From assembly GCA_015520985.1 (NCBI GenBank), contig WAOY01000020.1, forward strand, positions 1-7,766: DNA of 7,766 bases. Direction: 5' to 3'. Of this stretch, positions 7,362 to 7,766 are shown in pieces. Within the stretch, counting starts at the first letter, position 1. The number at the start of each line of letters is the position of its first letter. The notes under the pieces are model-generated. The model worked only from the letters and a program-made list of their open reading frames with translations, made no database searches and was not told the origin of the DNA. Source of the DNA: DHVE2 group archaeon. Lineage in GTDB: Archaea; Thermoplasmatota; Thermoplasmata; Thermoplasmatales; Aciduliprofundaceae. The position numbers were made by a program, and so were the translations under genes.

Positions 7362-7396
7362 GTTAAAATCTTTGGCAAAGGTTAAATACTTTGCCA
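7362..7396. promoter_or_regulatory. Candidate operator: inverted repeat around the regulator TATA box
   Basis: TGGCAAAG (7373-7380) and CTTTGCCA (7389-7396) form a perfect 8-bp inverted repeat with an 8-bp spacer, GTTAAATA, that is the candidate TATA box. The left arm is also part of an 11-bp palindrome CTTTG-G-CAAAG (7370-7380). In addition, GTTAAAATCTTTGGCA (7362-7377) and GTTAAATACTTTGCCA (7381-7396) are direct repeats that match at 13 of 16 bases with a 19-bp period. A protein bound here would cover the TATA box, which suggests repression, probably by the adjacent regulator. Confidence 0.6.
7381..7388 (+). promoter_or_regulatory. TATA-like box of the regulator gene (leaderless)
   Basis: GTTAAATA begins 29 bases before the GTG start, the spacing expected if transcription begins at or next to the start codon. 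No Shine-Dalgarno sequence is visible between the box and GTG. This fits a leaderless mRNA, which is common in archaea. An alternative A/T-rich block at 7338-7350 would give a leader of about 35 nt. Confidence 0.55.
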
Positions 7397-7409
7397 GCAT
7401 GGTTGAACC

Positions 7410-7766
7410 GTGAGCAAACTGAAACCCCTTGAACTGAAGGCACTGTGCGCCATATCCAAGTTCCAGGGCAAGAGCCTGAGGGACATATCCGAGAGCACAG
7501 GCATCAATTACTGGACACTGTACAAGACAGTGGAGAGGCTCAGGAAGCAACGGGTCTTCCGCGAGGTGAACATACCCAATTTCCGAATGCTGGGATACGA
7601 ACTTCTGGTGGCGGGATACGGAAACCTCACCAAAAGGAAGATATCGGAACTTCAGAAGCTCAGGGAGAAGAAAAACATAGACAGGTTCTCCTCAATCATC
7701 TTTTATGGATTTGCGGAATCGTACAGGGGCTTCGTCCTCGGAATAACGAAGGACTACACAGAGGTG
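7410..7766 (+). CDS. Winged-helix transcription regulator, Lrp/RAM-like (3' partial)
   Basis: The frame runs from GTG at 7410-7412 to the window edge, giving 119 visible residues. The start is tightly fixed: an in-frame TGA lies at 7404-7406, and the first in-frame ATG is at residue 60. Residues about 7-50 form a helix-turn-helix, with 'SLRDISESTGINYWTLYKTVERL' split as helix 2, turn (STGI) and recognition helix; 'RKQRVFREV' follows as the wing. Residues about 62-119 have a beta-alpha-beta-beta pattern (ELLVAGYG strand, KRKISELQKLREK helix, SIIFYGFAESYRGFVLGI hairpin) like the RAM domain of Lrp/AsnC proteins, which mediates oligomerisation and ligand sensing. The ligand is unknown, and a MarR-like or archaea-specific family remains possible. 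The gene is divergent from the RND transporter and has a candidate operator over its own TATA box, so autoregulation and control of the transporter are likely. Confidence 0.85.
   Translation, partial: MSKLKPLELKALCAISKFQGKSLRDISESTGINYWTLYKTVERLRKQRVFREVNIPNFRMLGYELLVAGYGNLTKRKISELQKLREKKNIDRFSSIIFYGFAESYRGFVLGITKDYTEV

Noticed and set aside
7194..7385. 63-codon plus-strand frame across the transporter start and intergenic region
   Set aside because: It begins antisense to the transporter TM1 codons and ends in A/T-rich promoter DNA; its hydrophobic-looking tail comes from the A/T-rich composition.
7299..7550. 83-codon minus-strand frame covering the divergent promoter region and the start of the regulator
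   Set aside because: It runs antisense to the helix-turn-helix coding region, crosses both TATA-like boxes and has no visible ribosome-binding site or family similarity.
1..7766. CRISPR array, insertion sequence, tRNA or rRNA gene, intein or defence system
   Set aside because: I saw no regularly spaced direct repeats, terminal inverted repeats with a transposase, cloverleaf-like segments or relevant protein motifs on either strand.

Overview
The window reads as archaeal, most likely a euryarchaeon of the Thermoplasmatota type. It carries a gene for the archaeal chromatin protein Alba, A/T-rich promoter boxes of the archaeal TATA type, frequent AGG (Arg) and ATA (Ile) codons, and two long proteins dense in N-glycosylation sequons. 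The lineage is an inference from style; no rRNA or tRNA gene is present to fix it.

Layout from left to right. (1) Positions 1-2673 (+): the 3' part of a large secreted, probably glycosylated surface protein. The frame is open from base 1, so the gene starts upstream of the window. It is built from a tandem duplicated module of roughly 345-390 residues with DxDGDG calcium-type loops, and ends in a membrane anchor with a basic tail. (2) Positions 2660-2932 (-): alba, convergent with the surface gene and overlapping its 3' end by 14 bp, with its own TATA box and Shine-Dalgarno sequence. (3) Positions 2987-7267 (-): a 1426-residue RND/MMPL-family membrane transporter with an unusually large, helical, Met-rich and sequon-rich first extracytoplasmic domain. 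(4) Positions 7268-7409: a 142-bp divergent promoter region with A/T-rich boxes and repeated CTTTG/TTTTGCCA half-sites, including a perfect 8-bp inverted repeat that brackets one TATA-like box. (5) Positions 7410-7766 (+): the 5' part of a winged-helix transcription regulator with an Lrp/RAM-like second domain. It starts at GTG, is probably leaderless, and runs off the right edge.

The most coherent functional unit is the divergent pair at the right: a DNA-binding regulator facing a giant RND exporter across a promoter region that carries a candidate operator. The simplest reading is a regulator that controls itself and the transporter. The transporter substrate cannot be read from the sequence. 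The surface protein and the transporter share heavy sequon density and Ca-type loops, so both probably work at the outer face of the cytoplasmic membrane. Alba looks like a housekeeping chromatin gene that sits between them. No tRNA, rRNA, CRISPR array, IS element or origin was found.
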